NCBI GenBank assembly: GCA_951640165.1
Contig: OX621259.1
Coordinates: forward strand, 4,154,001 to 4,218,000
DNA length: 64,000 bases
Reading direction: 5' to 3'
Source: Pseudoips prasinana
Taxonomy: Eukaryota; Arthropoda; Insecta; Lepidoptera; Nolidae
A model generated the notes under the pieces. The model was not told the DNA's origin. It did no database searches and saw only the letters and a list, made by a program, of their open reading frames with translations. The translations under genes were made by a program, and so were the position numbers. Positions within the stretch are counted from its first letter, which is position 1, and every line of letters starts with the position of its first letter. Positions 1 through 10,205 of the stretch are shown here, one piece after another.

Positions 1-1
1 C

Positions 2-505
2 AATTTCCTGCCTATGACCACTAAAATTGCGCTCGCAGAATCCCTTCTTCTCCCAATACTAGATTATGCAGATGTCAGCTATCTGGATCTTACCCAAAAC
101 CAGCTTGATAAACTTGAGCGCCTCCAAAATGTCTGCATAAGATTCATATTTGGCCTTCGCAAATATGATCATGTCTCTGAATTCCGTACCAAGCTCAAGT
201 GGCTATCTATACGCCTTCGCCGGGATACTCATATACTTTCATTGCTCTACAACATTTTGTTTACTCCATCCTTTCCTTCATACCTTAAAAAACGGTTTTC
301 TTTTCTATACGAGTCACATTCGAGAGTTTTGCGATCATCGGAAAATCTTAAGTTAAAAATGCCAGCGCATTCCACAACCTTTCTTGATAAATCCTTCGCT
401 GTTCAGAGTGTTCGTTTGTGGAATGCACTGCCAATAACAGTACGCCAAGCACAAAGTTTACACAAGTTCCAGAAAAGTGTAAAGGATTACTACCTATCAC
501 TATAG
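2..505 (+). CDS. C-terminal end of a non-LTR retrotransposon ORF2 (partial, enters from the left edge)
   Basis: The frame is open from the window edge to a TAG stop at 503-505, about 167 residues. It begins within the segment after the RT fingers and palm (LAESLLLPILDYADVSY) and ends with the RLWNALP motif and a KSVKDYY tail, which is the usual C-terminus of jockey/CR1-like reverse transcriptases. No stop or frameshift is visible in this part. The catalytic RT and endonuclease lie outside the window, so activity cannot be judged. Strand and family class are secure; the exact clade is not. Confidence 0.8.
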   Translation, partial: NFLPMTTKIALAESLLLPILDYADVSYLDLTQNQLDKLERLQNVCIRFIFGLRKYDHVSEFRTKLKWLSIRLRRDTHILSLLYNILFTPSFPSYLKKRFSFLYESHSRVLRSSENLKLKMPAHSTTFLDKSFAVQSVRLWNALPITVRQAQSLHKFQKSVKDYYLSL

Positions 506-897
506 GATACATTGACAGAACAAGTAGGTAATATTGTGATATGTAAGTTTCTATCTATTATAGGTATGTATGTATTTATATAGTGTGTATGTATGTGTAT
601 AGTATGTATATGTATAGTATGTATGTATATAGTATGTATGTATATAGTGTAAATAGTAGGTATATATAGTAGGCTCTTGTACTGAGTACCAACGGGTACT
701 GTTAACAAAGTATACGTACACCGACAACTGCCCTCTTAAATAATCCCTATTATTTTCCATTCTTTGGTTGTCTGGAAGAGATCACATTTTAGTGATAAGA
801 CCGCCATTTGTATACTTTTTATTTACATGCTCCTGTAATGTAAGATCTTAATATTGGTGTACAATAAAGAGTTAATCTATCTATCTATCTATCTATT
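506..897 (+). mobile_element. 3' UTR and tail of the same LINE, ending in (TCTA)n
   Basis: Noncoding sequence follows the ORF2 stop. A degenerate TATG-rich minisatellite fills about 555-665. An AATAAA signal sits at 863-868, and the element closes with a (TCTA)n run at 876-896 instead of poly(A). The phrase TGTACAATAAAGAGT recurs at 8557-8571 and, in reverse, near 21098-21120, so short 3' ends of this family are scattered in the window. Confidence 0.6.
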
Positions 898-1059
898 ATT
901 CGATCGTGACTTATATTTGATCGAGTAGAATATAATATAATTCAAGATAATAATGCTTTAGTTAAATAGGTATTTTGTCAAATTGGTTATATAAGGTCTT
1001 TAAATTGTCAATACTTTTTTAGATATATTTAACTTTTTATCTTTGTATTTTACTTTTTT

Positions 1060-1252
1060 AATACAACGCCCGCACAAGGACTATCTAATCCCTGTGTCGC
1101 GGGGTACTTTACAAAAATTTAATAGACGGACACAAATTACATTCAGACTAAGAACAATATAGGGTCACACAAATAATTGTCCGGCGCGGGACTCGAGCCC
1201 GTGACACGAAGCAGCGAGGCGATTGTCTTAGCCGCTGCGCCACACGTGCAGT
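1060..1252 (-). mobile_element. tRNA-derived SINE (SINE-1 class, variant with GTGTCGCGGG tail)
   Basis: Read on the minus strand, a tRNA-like head comes first (GCGGCTAAGACAATCGCC, then a B-box-like GGGCTCGAGTCCCGC). A body follows, ending near CGCGACACAGGGATTAGAT. A closely similar copy lies at 35663-35868 on the same strand and a tail-only piece at 2048-2165 on +. No folding acceptor stem is present, so it is a SINE and not a tRNA gene. Confidence 0.75.
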
Positions 1253-1792
1253 CAAACTATATCAACTATATCTGTAAATGAATGGCCTCAAACGCATTAA
1301 ATCACCGCAAATAAACTGTTTTCACCAAGTAGAGCAAATGTTGTTTTGGGCCAAGTTTCCTTCATAAGAAACATTGCTATTATACAACCTTCCTATATAT
1401 TTTCCCTCACGTGTTGATCGTAGAACGCATTAAGCTCAGTCCTTTTTACTTTAATTTTATCGTCCATCCGAGCGTAAACGAATTTCATATCCTTAGGTAT
1501 GTTATTATATTTTTCGCTTTTACACAACCTTACGAGCAAAATGCGAGGTTTGCTCAAAGCTGTATAACATTCACTTACCCATTTTTGTTCTAGTATAATC
1601 GTCGCGTAACTGATTAGTTTTCTCAGCCTTGTTATATTTTCTTCATAATATTACAGAGGCTTTTTACGCCAAATTCCTTTGCTTCAAGGACAGAACCCTT
1701 TTCGTACGAAATAAATGATTTAGTATAAGATTTTGGTATATTTTGACTTGCTTCGGCCCAAACTACTAAGCTAGATGACGTGTATTTGATCC
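1253..1792. other. AT-rich stretch with no recognised gene
   Basis: I see no coding signal, splice-paired exon, tandem repeat or copy of another repeat in the window here. Short open frames on + look like chance. Confidence 0.4.
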
Positions 1793-1985
1793 TCACCCAG
1801 GACAAATGTTAGTGAGATGAGCACGATTATTTGTTTTGTGTCTGGATGTAATGTATCTTTACATGTATGTAGTATTTAGAAATGTATAAGTATTGTTATC
1901 ATTTGCCTGGTTGCCATAGTACAGGACCAGGATCAGATGGCAGTGTAATAGTGGTCCCAAGATATTTATAATTATATTTTTACTA
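1793..1985 (+). mobile_element. SINE-1 body fragment (head lost)
   Basis: Contains the shared body of the abundant SINE: GATGAGCACGATTATTTGTT, a GTCTGG spacer, then TGCCTGGTTGCCATAGTACA and TCAGATGGCAGTGT, ending in CCCAAGATATTTAT. The tRNA-like head is missing except for its last bases (CACCCAGGACAAAT). Confidence 0.7.
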
Positions 1986-2047
1986 CACATTAGGACTATC
2001 TTCTTTGTATCAGTGATTGTTCTGTGTTGGTTTTAGGGTTTTTAATT

Positions 2048-2165
2048 ACATTCCCGGACAGGACAACTATTTGTGTGACCCATAAGTAGGTTGTGGGTGT
2101 ATTTTGTGACCATTAATTATATTTTTGTTAAGTATCCTGCGACACAGGGTTTAAATTAATTCCGG
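2048..2165 (+). mobile_element. SINE tail fragment, same variant as 1060-1252
   Basis: Matches, in the opposite orientation, the GGACAACTATTTGTGTGACC and CTGCGACACAGGGTTTAAAT parts of the copies at 1060-1252 and 35663-35868. It is truncated at the 5' side. Confidence 0.6.
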
Positions 2166-3060
2166 CTTGTCTATTTAAAAAATAATTTTAGCTGAGTGGT
2201 AATAAGAGAATTAAAAGTATTTTATAATGATATAATAAAGTTTATTTATTTCTCTTCTGCGTGATCCTCCAAAGATGTCCAGTCGTCACTAATTTGTGTT
2301 GTCTTTTGTTAGGCTCTCAGAGCATGAAATACTAGAGAGAGGACAAAGTAACGCGTATTAGCTGTCCACAGTAGGCGCAGCGAGCATACACCGCCAATAC
2401 CGCCATCAGTTCACTCTCTTTCGTGGCCGAGTGAATACGTCTGTGCTTATGACACAAATGTTGAGTTTTACTCGAAACGCCGCCCAGTGCAATCGTTACA
2501 TGTAAACATCGTAGTGAAACTACTAATCTACACACCGATGGGATCACATTTCACAGCTAAATACAGTTTATTTTTATAAACACAACATATTTAATGCAGT
2601 ATTCTGACTTTTACTACAAAAATGCAAGTGGTGGCAATTTAAACTTATTCGTTTGATTTGTGCTGTATACATTGCTGCTTTTCATAGCTAAATGTGTCAA
2701 TGTATAGTTGCTCTCGCTGCAATGAATAATGCATTGAACGATATGATCGCCCACGTATTTTTTTTTTCAAATACAAATTTATTTATTGCGAACACAGGTA
2801 GATAATGGACATTTAAGGGTGGTAGTAAAATGTTAGTCCGCTATGTCCAGCCTGTTAGAGCATGCAACTGGATTTTATTTTGTTACAATTTTCGAAGCAA
2901 TGCGATTACAAATTTAATAATAAAATTAAATAAAAGTAAAAATGTCACACAATTAAATTTGAAAATATACACATGTCAATATCGCGCAATGTATAGACGT
3001 CAATCAAATAATATTTCAATTAACAAATAAATAAACTAGTCTAAGTCGTCAAGATACATC
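2166..3060. other. Unassigned AT-rich sequence
   Basis: Nothing firm is seen. A T-run at 2760-2766 followed by TTTATTTATTGCGAACACAG looks like the A-rich tail of a minus-oriented retroelement, but no coding part supports it. The interval 2332-2547 is less AT-rich than its surroundings and has no paired splice sites. Confidence 0.3.
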
Positions 3061-3101
3061 AATACACAAATTATCAATTTACATAAACAATTTACATAAA
3101 T

Positions 3102-3773
3102 TTACATAAACGCTGTCATGAACGCCTGGATTTTTTCGAAAAAACAGAGATCGCCAAAGAAACTCGAATTAAGAACTTAGAAAAATCCCATAGTGAATTA
3201 ATCGAGCTCAAACCCACAATTTTTCAACTCCAACAAGAAAACAATGCCATGGCTCAAAACAAACTAGCAAACGAAGTGGAGCTCTGCGGTGTTCCTGAAC
3301 ATCAAAATGAAAACCTACATCACCTGGCTCTTCTGGCTGCAAACAAACTAGGAGTAGACCTGAAGGACCATGACATTGACTGTGTGTCCCGGTTGGGATC
3401 GCGCCGTGTGCCAACAGAGGCCGACAGAGTGTCCAATTTACCGAGACCAATTATTATCCGACTACTGCGCCGCTCTAAACGCGATATGTTTCTAAAAGCT
3501 TCGAAGACAATTCGCAACCTCACTTCGGAAGATCTAGATCTCGCAGCCCCTCATCAAAAAATCTACTTCAACGAGAGACTTACTAAAGCAAATAGAAAGC
3601 TTATTCGTGAAGCAAGACTTATTACAAGAGAACATAAATGGGTTCACTGTTGGTGCAAGAACGGCAACATTTACATACGGCAGCGAGATGGAACTCCCGG
3701 AATGCCGATTCGGTGCACAGCCGATCTCAAGCGAATCTTCAAAACACCGGAGACAGAATCCCCAGAAATATAG
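3102..3773 (+). CDS. LINE-A ORF1, nucleic-acid-binding protein (5'-truncated)
   Basis: The frame is open from about 3102 and ends at a TAG at 3771-3773. The N-terminal part is a heptad-like coiled coil (EKSHSELIELK, LQQENNAMAQN). A conserved C-terminal domain follows with GVPE, the RLG loop, PRPIIIRLL, IYFNERLTKANR, and a basic RQRDG strand. This layout matches ORF1 proteins of CR1/L2-like elements, which share a C-terminal fold with the FP25K-type domain. It probably coats the RNA during retrotransposition. The first in-frame methionine (3249) lies after the coiled coil, so the true start is lost. ORF2 of the same element follows from 4514. Confidence 0.7.
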   Translation, partial: LHKRCHERLDFFEKTEIAKETRIKNLEKSHSELIELKPTIFQLQQENNAMAQNKLANEVELCGVPEHQNENLHHLALLAANKLGVDLKDHDIDCVSRLGSRRVPTEADRVSNLPRPIIIRLLRRSKRDMFLKASKTIRNLTSEDLDLAAPHQKIYFNERLTKANRKLIREARLITREHKWVHCWCKNGNIYIRQRDGTPGMPIRCTADLKRIFKTPETESPEI

Positions 3774-4052
3774 AGCCCACACAAGGTTCTTTAATGTCTT
3801 TGAACCAAACCCCCTGTTTAACTATCAGTTTAATTGTAATCATATTCTAATAACTTATGCATGCTATAAATATATTATTATTCATACATATAATTTTAAC
3901 ATAATACTGTCAGATATAAACGTGCGCTATATCCCAGTCATTATTTTATCTACAAATAGTTGTAACGAAAGCCTAAAGCCTCATAATGCCCTAAAGATGA
4001 GAAACCTAATTTATCACCAAAACATGACAATAAATATCATTTACTTCGAATT

Positions 4053-4475
4053 GGAGTGTTAGTGCCAGAAGTAGAAGTATGTGCGGTGTGACTTTGAGAG
4101 ACAGAATTCGAAATACTGATGTAAGAGAGCGTTGTGGTGTGAAAGAGGATGTAGTCACAAAGATTGAAAAAGGCATGCTGAGATGGTTTGGCCATTTAGA
4201 AAGGATGAATGAAAGAAGATTGACAAAAGAAGTATACCTGGCCTGTGTGAATGGGACAACCGGAAGGGGAAGACCACGTCGAACATTCTCTGACCAAATT
4301 GGAGATGTTCTCAAGAAAGGGCAGGTCAGAAGTACCCTAAACCGGCGAGCATGTATGAAGAATATAATGACAGTAATCGAGGCAAAAGAAGTATGCAAAG
4401 ATCGTGACAAATGGAAATCCGTTGTCTCTGCCTACCCCTCTGGGAAACAGGCGTGAGTCTATGTATGTATGTATG
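4053..4475 (+). mobile_element. 5'-truncated RTE-b LINE inserted in LINE-A, (TATG)n tail
   Basis: An 11-bp target duplication, TACTTCGAATT, flanks the insert (4042-4052 and 4476-4486). The insert ends in a (TATG)n tail after GGGAAACAGGCGTGAGTC. Other pieces of this family are at 13712-13852 (-), 53935-53985 (+) and 54491-54525 (+). Confidence 0.88.
4055..4456 (+). CDS. RTE-b ORF2 C-terminus
   Basis: About 133 residues are open to the TGA at 4454-4456. The [19 protein letters not shown] and [11 protein letters not shown] motifs are the post-RT tail seen in many RTE-type and related LINE proteins, followed by GRGRPRRTF. The RT core is absent because the copy is 5'-truncated. No internal stop is seen. 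Confidence 0.75.
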   Translation, partial: SVSARSRSMCGVTLRDRIRNTDVRERCGVKEDVVTKIEKGMLRWFGHLERMNERRLTKEVYLACVNGTTGRGRPRRTFSDQIGDVLKKGQVRSTLNRRACMKNIMTVIEAKEVCKDRDKWKSVVSAYPSGKQA

Positions 4476-4513
4476 TACTTCGAATTCTATCAATTTAATT
4501 ACCTTTACGAAAA

Positions 4514-7500
4514 TGGTTGATTTAGCATTTCAAGATGATTTGGATCAATGGAATATTGATTGTCATACAATTGAACTAGAAGAGTGTAAAGGTTTTCTAT
4601 GTCCCAAGCATAACTTTAAAATTCTTATTTTTAATATTAGCCGCTCGATTGCTTTCTGCAACCACAGTTGCAAAATTTCAAATGCCTACATTGCTCGCTG
4701 CAACCGTGGTTGCATTTTGACATTTTATTTTAAAATCATTATGATCCTTATTACATTTGCTTAGAGCTCTATTTAAACGTATCCAAAACAATTCTAATAC
4801 TAAGAGCATAGACAAAACGTATTATTACCAACTTCACGGAACAAAAATATTCTAATATTGGTAGTTGAATCTCAGTGAGCGACTTTTAAAATTTGTGTAT
4901 TCTTTTCGTTCCGTGTTTTTTTGTCATTCTTCCACATGAACAATATTCAAATGTGCATGATCATATCAAGTAATTCATCTAGTTTATGGATATATTAAAT
5001 ATTTATGCACTTTTTAATTTAAATTTTCTGTAATTTTGATTTAGAACTCACACACTAACATTTACTCGCACCTCTAGTTTTAACGCTAATGGAATATTAT
5101 TTATTTGAGCTTAAATAACCTAACATATACACTTTTGTACCTTATTTTACTGGCTATACAGAACAGTCAAAACCTTCAAAATGCCCTTTTTAGGAAAACC
5201 ATAAATCAAGTTTTAGTTGAGGCGGGTTGAACGCTCGCCGTGCACCGAGAGCAGCTAGCACTCGAGGGCAAAAAAAAAATATTTTGAAGCAATTGAGCGG
5301 TTAGAAGCATTCGTAAAAACTTTGACAACTTTCTAATAAGTTATACGCGCCTAAATATCCCCTACGATATCATACTATTTACCGAATGTTGGTTAGACTC
5401 ATCCTCCATTGTTCCTGACATAAGCGGATTTTCTGTTCACCGTACCCTAAAAGACACTAACCAAAACGGCGGGGTTATTGTTTACGTCAGAGACATTTGG
5501 TGTGATTGTAACGTAACAGAGCCAGAAGTGGAAGAAGCCGACTGTTTAATTATAGATATTCCCAAAACTATTGTCATTTTTGGCATATATAGATCTCCAT
5601 CACACAAACGTACCGAAACATTTCTGACATCCCTAGAAAATCAACTATTTCTATATAAAAATAAACCAAATCTTGTTGTTTGTGGCGACTTGAATATAAA
5701 CATCTTGTCTGCGCCAAACTGTACTCAAGCCGGTGACTATCTATGTCTTCTCGGTGAATATGGCCTGCAACCTGCTATTACAGCAAACACTAGAAAAAAC
5801 ACGTGCATTGACCACATATTTATTAAATCAGCTCATCGCGATGCTATTGGACTGGTTTGCTCCTCAGCTGTTACTGACCATGACCTCGTGATGGCTGGCG
5901 TTACCACAACCAACAACGTCAAATCGTGCCGTCTAAAACGTGTAAAAAAGAAGAGAGATATAGAAGCTATACGTAATGAACTAGCTAATACTGTCTGGAC
6001 AGAAGTTATTGATCAAACCGACGCCAATCAAGCAGCCCACGACTTCACACAATATGTCGCTTCCGTCATAAACAAATTTACGGTTGAAACAATAGTCAGT
6101 CGTGCTAACTTTAACCTAAAACCATGGATGACCCCAGGACTGATACGCTGCTCAAAACACTGCGATCGTCTTCATAAAAAAGCTAAGCTAAATCCAGACG
6201 ACCCTATGAAACAATTGATATTTACCCGCTACCGAAACTTTTATATTGATCTGCGTCGAAAACTGAAGCGAGAATATGACTGCAAAAGACTACAGGAGAG
6301 CTGTGCCAATCCCAGACGACTGTGGAAAACCATAAAAGACATGTGCTATTTGTCGAAACACAATAAAGAACCTATTGAACTTCTATCGGTTCATAATAAC
6401 CACACCGACGGATCTATTGAACGATGCAACTATTACTTTTCATCTGTTGGAGAAAACCTAGCTTCTAAAATCCTAGCCGATACAAATAGGACTCAGGATG
6501 ACCTTGCAGCTATGATTAAAACTGATGCTGGACCATCCTGTTCTTTATTCCTGCTGACCAACACGAGGTTGGGTCTCTCATATCACAACTGCAAGACGGA
6601 AAGGCGCCAGGATTTGACAGGATAGAAAACAGTGTTGTTAAACAAATCAAGGACCAAATCGTAGCACCTCTCGCATTTATATACAACTTAAGCCTCTCAT
6701 CTGGCACCTTTACAAATTGCTGGAAGACCGCCTCTGTTAGACCTATTCACAAGTCTGGTCCTAAAAACCTCCCTGAAAACTACAGGCCAATCTCCTTACT
6801 GAGTTCCTTTTAGAAAATGTTGGAGAAAATTGTTAACGTGCGGCTCATGAAGTATTTGGACACAAAAGTTGGTCTGCTTTCAAATAGGCAATTCGGTTTT
6901 CGGCCGGGAAGATCAACTGAACAAGCGGTTTCACTTCTTACTGAGTTAGTGGCAACGCACCTAAATAAACAAGAGCAATGCTTGGCGGTGTTCCTGGACC
7001 TAGCTAAGGCGTTTGATACGGTTTCTGTGCCCTTGCTGCTCAGAAAAGTGGAAGCCGCTGGAATTAGAGGTACCGCCTTGAAATGGTTCGAAAGCTATTT
7101 GTCACATCGGCAACAGAGAGTGCGTATTGGAGAATATGTTAGCAAAGCACAATTTGTCAAATACGGCGTCCCACCGGGAAGTATACTTGGGCCGACACTT
7201 TTTATCCTATACATGAATGACATACATAAAATTCCCCTAAATAAAACTGAACTTATATGTTACGCAGACGACACAGTTGCGCTCTTTCACGGAAAATCCT
7301 GGGCTGAAGCATTTACGACAGCTGAGCAGAGCATGGCTAAGGTATCACAGTGGTTGCATCAAAATCTACTTACTCTTAACGCATATAAAACTAAGTTTAC
7401 TTGCTTCCACAAGACGGCTGCTACCTCCCCGATGTTAATGTCGCAACTAAAAATTCACTCTGTGGTCAAATCGGTACGCCATGCGTTTGTGAAAGTATTG

Positions 7501-7528
7501 ATCGCGCCAAAACAGTGCGCTACATAGG
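4514..7528 (+). pseudogene. LINE-A ORF2 (endonuclease plus reverse transcriptase), interrupted and frameshifted
   Basis: The probable start is the ATG at 4514. The N-terminal endonuclease begins with KILIFNI, is split by the insertion at 4641-5300, and resumes as RSIRKNFDNFL. It then shows the catalytic TECWL, CGDLNIN, and a TDHD in place of SDH. The RT part has GKAPGFD, NYRPISLLS, FGFRPGRSTEQA, FLDLAKAFD, GVPPGSILGP and the active site YADD. Lesions: a frameshift near 6535-6545, an in-frame TAG about 6811-6813, and another frameshift near 7460-7470. The 3' end is lost where a minus-strand LINE joins at about 7528. Together with ORF1 it forms one old CR1/jockey-like copy. Confidence 0.82.
4641..5300. 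mobile_element. Inverted-repeat DNA element inserted in LINE-A endonuclease, TTAG target duplication
   Basis: TTAG flanks both sides (4637-4640 and 5301-5304). The ends are imperfect inverted repeats: CCGCTCGATTGCTTTC on the left, and CCGCTCAATTGCTTC when the right end is reverse-complemented. Deleting the insert plus one TTAG joins FNI to RSIRKN in frame within the endonuclease. Inside are two near-palindromes of the form GCAACC..GGTTGC. There is no transposase. The 4-bp TTAG could also be read as a 3-bp TTA of PIF/Harbinger type with a chance G. Confidence 0.75.
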
Positions 7529-8290
7529 TTACTTTTTACAAATGTGGCAACTTCGTAGATATATAAGCAAGGTAGAGTAAATATATGAAGACTTTTAAAA
7601 AATGGCTTGCAGCTGTCAATACTTTTAAGTCCACATATCGCTCTAAGACATCTTTTCTGTGCTAGGTTCTGTGGTAAGCAGTGATCAAAGTTTTCTGATC
7701 CACTGCCTTGGCTAAATTGTGGAGAGCATATGAATATTGAAATAAACGTTGACAAACATAGTTAGTATGCGTCTTCCAGGACATGTCTCTATCTTATTCA
7801 AGCCCTAAAAATGTTGTAGTGCTAGTTTCTTCAATAACTTTGTCATAGTAATGTATGTCAGGCTTAAAGTGATTAGTTCGTTGCTCAAATGTCATAATTT
7901 TTGTTTTATCTAGATTAGTTATCAAGTTATTAGCTTTAAGCCAGTCAACAATTATTACGAGGCAGTCATTTATTTCTTTATCAAACGTCAATTTATCTTT
8001 TGCACTAAACACTACTGTGTTATCATCTGCAAATAACACCATCGGATGATGCGTGACTTTGGGCATATCGTTGATGTAAATAATGATAAGGCAATTGGTC
8101 TGTAGTTACTGGGATCCTGCTTTTTACCTTTTTTATGTAGAGGCTTAATAATTGAGGTTTTGAGCTTATCTGGAAACACGCCATGTTCTCAGCACAAGTT
8201 TATAATAAAACTTAGTATTGGTGCTATTAAAGCCGAAATAGATTTGATTACGTTAGTTGTGATGTCATCATAACCCGATCTGTCAACGAT
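7528..8290 (-). pseudogene. LINE-B reverse transcriptase remnant with internal deletion
   Basis: On the minus strand the order is GYDDITTNVIKSI, GVFPDKLKTSIIKPLHKKG, NYRPIALS, then after a jump LFADDNTVVFSA, LDKTKIMTF, and the post-RT segment LPQNLAQKRCLRAICGLK and LYIYEVATFVKSN. The RT palm between NYRPIAL and FADD is deleted near 8080. An in-frame stop follows INLC. The active site reads FADD. It lies tail to tail with LINE-A; the junction is at about 7528. Confidence 0.75.
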
Positions 8291-8331
8291 GCATTAATCA
8301 CAAAGGTCTAAACTCCCATTAGATTAGGTTG

Positions 8332-8534
8332 ACTCGACCTCTAAGTAATATTAATGCAAAATTTGAAGTTAAACCATCCAGTGCTTTTTGAGTTTAGCCC
8401 GGACAAACAGACAAAAATTCTAAAAACTATATTTTTGGTTTCGATATCGATTGTAGATCACGCCCCAAGTATTCTTTTAAAAAAATATTCAATGTACAGT
8501 TTTGACTTTCCTACGATTTTATTATAAATATAGA
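8332..8534 (+). mobile_element. LINE 3' tail (CTGTGCCCCGCGG family), 5'-truncated
   Basis: Shares the conserved body found in six other copies: CGACCTCTAAGTAATATT, TGAGTTTAGCCCGGAC, TTCGATATCGATTGTAGATC, GTACAGTTTTGACTTTCC, ending ATATAGAT. Family copies are at 10565-10803, 21400-21715, 37085-37410, 37658-41205 (split) and 42487-42791 (-). It is a noncoding LINE 3' end, probably RTE-like. Confidence 0.75.
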
Positions 8535-8590
8535 TAATTAGTCGTGTGCGAGTGTGTACAATAAAGAGTATTCTATTGTTGTGTTGTTAG

Positions 8591-8788
8591 ATCTATTGGT
8601 GGTGTGCGAGTTTCCGCTGGCACGGCGAGAACGTCCCGTCCCCTTCATGTGCGGGGCAGCTCCCGTGCGAGCAGTGCCGAGAACAGCGCTGCGCGTGCCG
8701 CCCCGTACAACCCGCTCGCGGCGCGCTGGCGCCCCGACAGCACGCGACCATTCACTACGATGTCAGCGCGCCCACAGTTCGTTGCTAA
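8591..8788 (+). other. GC-rich island with long open frames; possible exon, unproven
   Basis: Base composition jumps to high GC between AT-rich repeats. After a pyrimidine/G tract ending in TTGTTAG at 8590, one frame is open for 65 codons to TAA at 8786. It has a cysteine cluster (CAGQLPCEQCREQRCAC). Two other frames are also open, which GC-rich DNA gives by chance. No convincing donor follows. It could be a terminal exon of a host gene, or a CpG-rich relic. The junction with the exons from 13561 on is not established. Confidence 0.3.
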
Positions 8789-8814
8789 AATACTTCTATT
8801 ATTATTTTTTGTAA

Positions 8815-8985
8815 CACATCATCATCATGTCAGACGGTTTGGCGATCGCAGTTTGATAGTCATAATTCACAAAAAAACGCTGCTCCCCGTTCTCTATTAG
8901 GTGTTCCCTCGATCGATTTCTACGGCCCCCGCAGGATGAGATGGGGTGATGATATTCTATGCCGTCACCACACAGGAAACACACA
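8815..8985 (-). mobile_element. Short RTE-a derivative: 5' leader joined directly to the (GAT)n tail
   Basis: Reverse-complemented, it starts with the leader of the full RTE-a element at 37733-40949 (GTGTGGTGACGGC, CACCCCATCTCATCC, AGAGAACGGGGAGCAGCG, GCGATCGCCAAACCGTCTG). It then passes straight into ACATGATGATGATGT, the tail of the same family. All coding sequence is missing. It may be a nonautonomous, SINE-like derivative or a deletion. Confidence 0.65.
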
Positions 8986-9595
8986 CGCAGCTGTCCAGCA
9001 CTAGCAGCTAATTGGCTGATACGTAAGTATCAAATTACTTGAAGATGTTTTCCTTCTCCAATCTGTTCTTGAAGGAATTTAATGTTGAAGCCATGACTGG
9101 CAGGTTTTGTTTCATTCCATGCTTTTACAACTCTGTTAGGCAAGAAATGCTACATTGATTTCTTTTTAGATAAGATTTCCCAAAGTTTCAATGGATGACC
9201 TCGTAGATGTTACTTATCATTTAGCTTATACATGTCTTTAAGGCCAAAGCATAATGATCAGTAAGGGTTTTTTAAGTTTCGATTAAACTTCCCCTCTGTC
9301 TACGCTGTTTAAATGTGTTAAGTCCAAGGAACTTGAATTTTATATTACATATATCCAAATAGTATACATCACACTCAAACCCTTAATCCTGAATTAAACT
9401 AAGAAAATATAGAAAACACTTACATGGCACGACGTATTTGCTTAAGCTCCATGTAGATAACTACTTAGACCCATAGCCTGTAGAAATGTATCTAACCATC
9501 TATATAAGCTATGATTACATTTTTTAACTTATGACAGCAAATATAACGCTAAACGAATCCACAAACATTACCACATTACAAAATTGCACCAGTTA

Positions 9596-9788
9596 CGTGA
9601 TTGGCTCACTGCCCCGCATGATGCAGCACGCCAACACACAGAACATGCATCTGCATGAACGCGCGTGGATGCAGTTTCAGTGTGTTGGACTGTGCGTGTT
9701 TTCTATACAAACGGAGATACTTACAAGCAACGTTAGCACACGCACTCACGCACTACGCTGCATCATGCGGGGCAGTGTGCCAGTCGCC
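9596..9788. mobile_element. PIF/Harbinger-type MITE, 193 bp, TTA target duplication
   Basis: TTA is present on both sides (9593-9595 and 9789-9791). The termini are inverted repeats of about 31 bp; the inner 20 bp (CACTGCCCCGCATGATGCAG) match perfectly and the outer part differs by a few bases. The interior shares TTTTCTATACAAACGGAGAT with the larger relative at 29727-30115. No coding capacity; the frame that spans it is a by-product. Confidence 0.8.
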
Positions 9789-10124
9789 TTACCATCGTGG
9801 TTAAAGTTTAGGTGTCTGCTTATTTCTATAGCCTCACGTACCTTACATGGGAAATACTCTTTTTTGACTAAAGCTTTTGTTTTGTCAAATTGGATGTTAT
9901 ACGAGACGCGCTCATTAATAATGTGTTCAGCAATTACGGATCCGTTTCGGTCACATTTCCTATAAACATATTAATTGCTACGCATGAAATATTTAAAGGG
10001 ACTGCGCAAGTATTCGGTTGTATGTAATGGTGTTAATTATCGGGTCAGTCGAAGCCACTTTAACCCGTGGTGCGTTTCCCGCTCAAAACATCGAAAATAC
10101 GCCAAGCGTTTCGTTCAGTTTACG

Positions 10125-10205
10125 AGTTAATCCCTCGGACGATTTCTACGCCCCCCACGGGATGAGATCAGGTGATGATAATCTATGCCATCACCACACT
10201 CCAAC
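10125..10205 (-). mobile_element. RTE-a leader fragment
   Basis: The reverse complement reads AGTGTGGTGATGGC, ATCATCACCTGATCTCATCC, GGGGCGTAGAAATCGTCCGA, matching the 5' leader at 37735-37840. Confidence 0.6.

Noticed and set aside
9531..9965. 144-codon ORF as a gene
   Set aside because: It runs across a Harbinger-type MITE and its flanks; no motif and no splice support.
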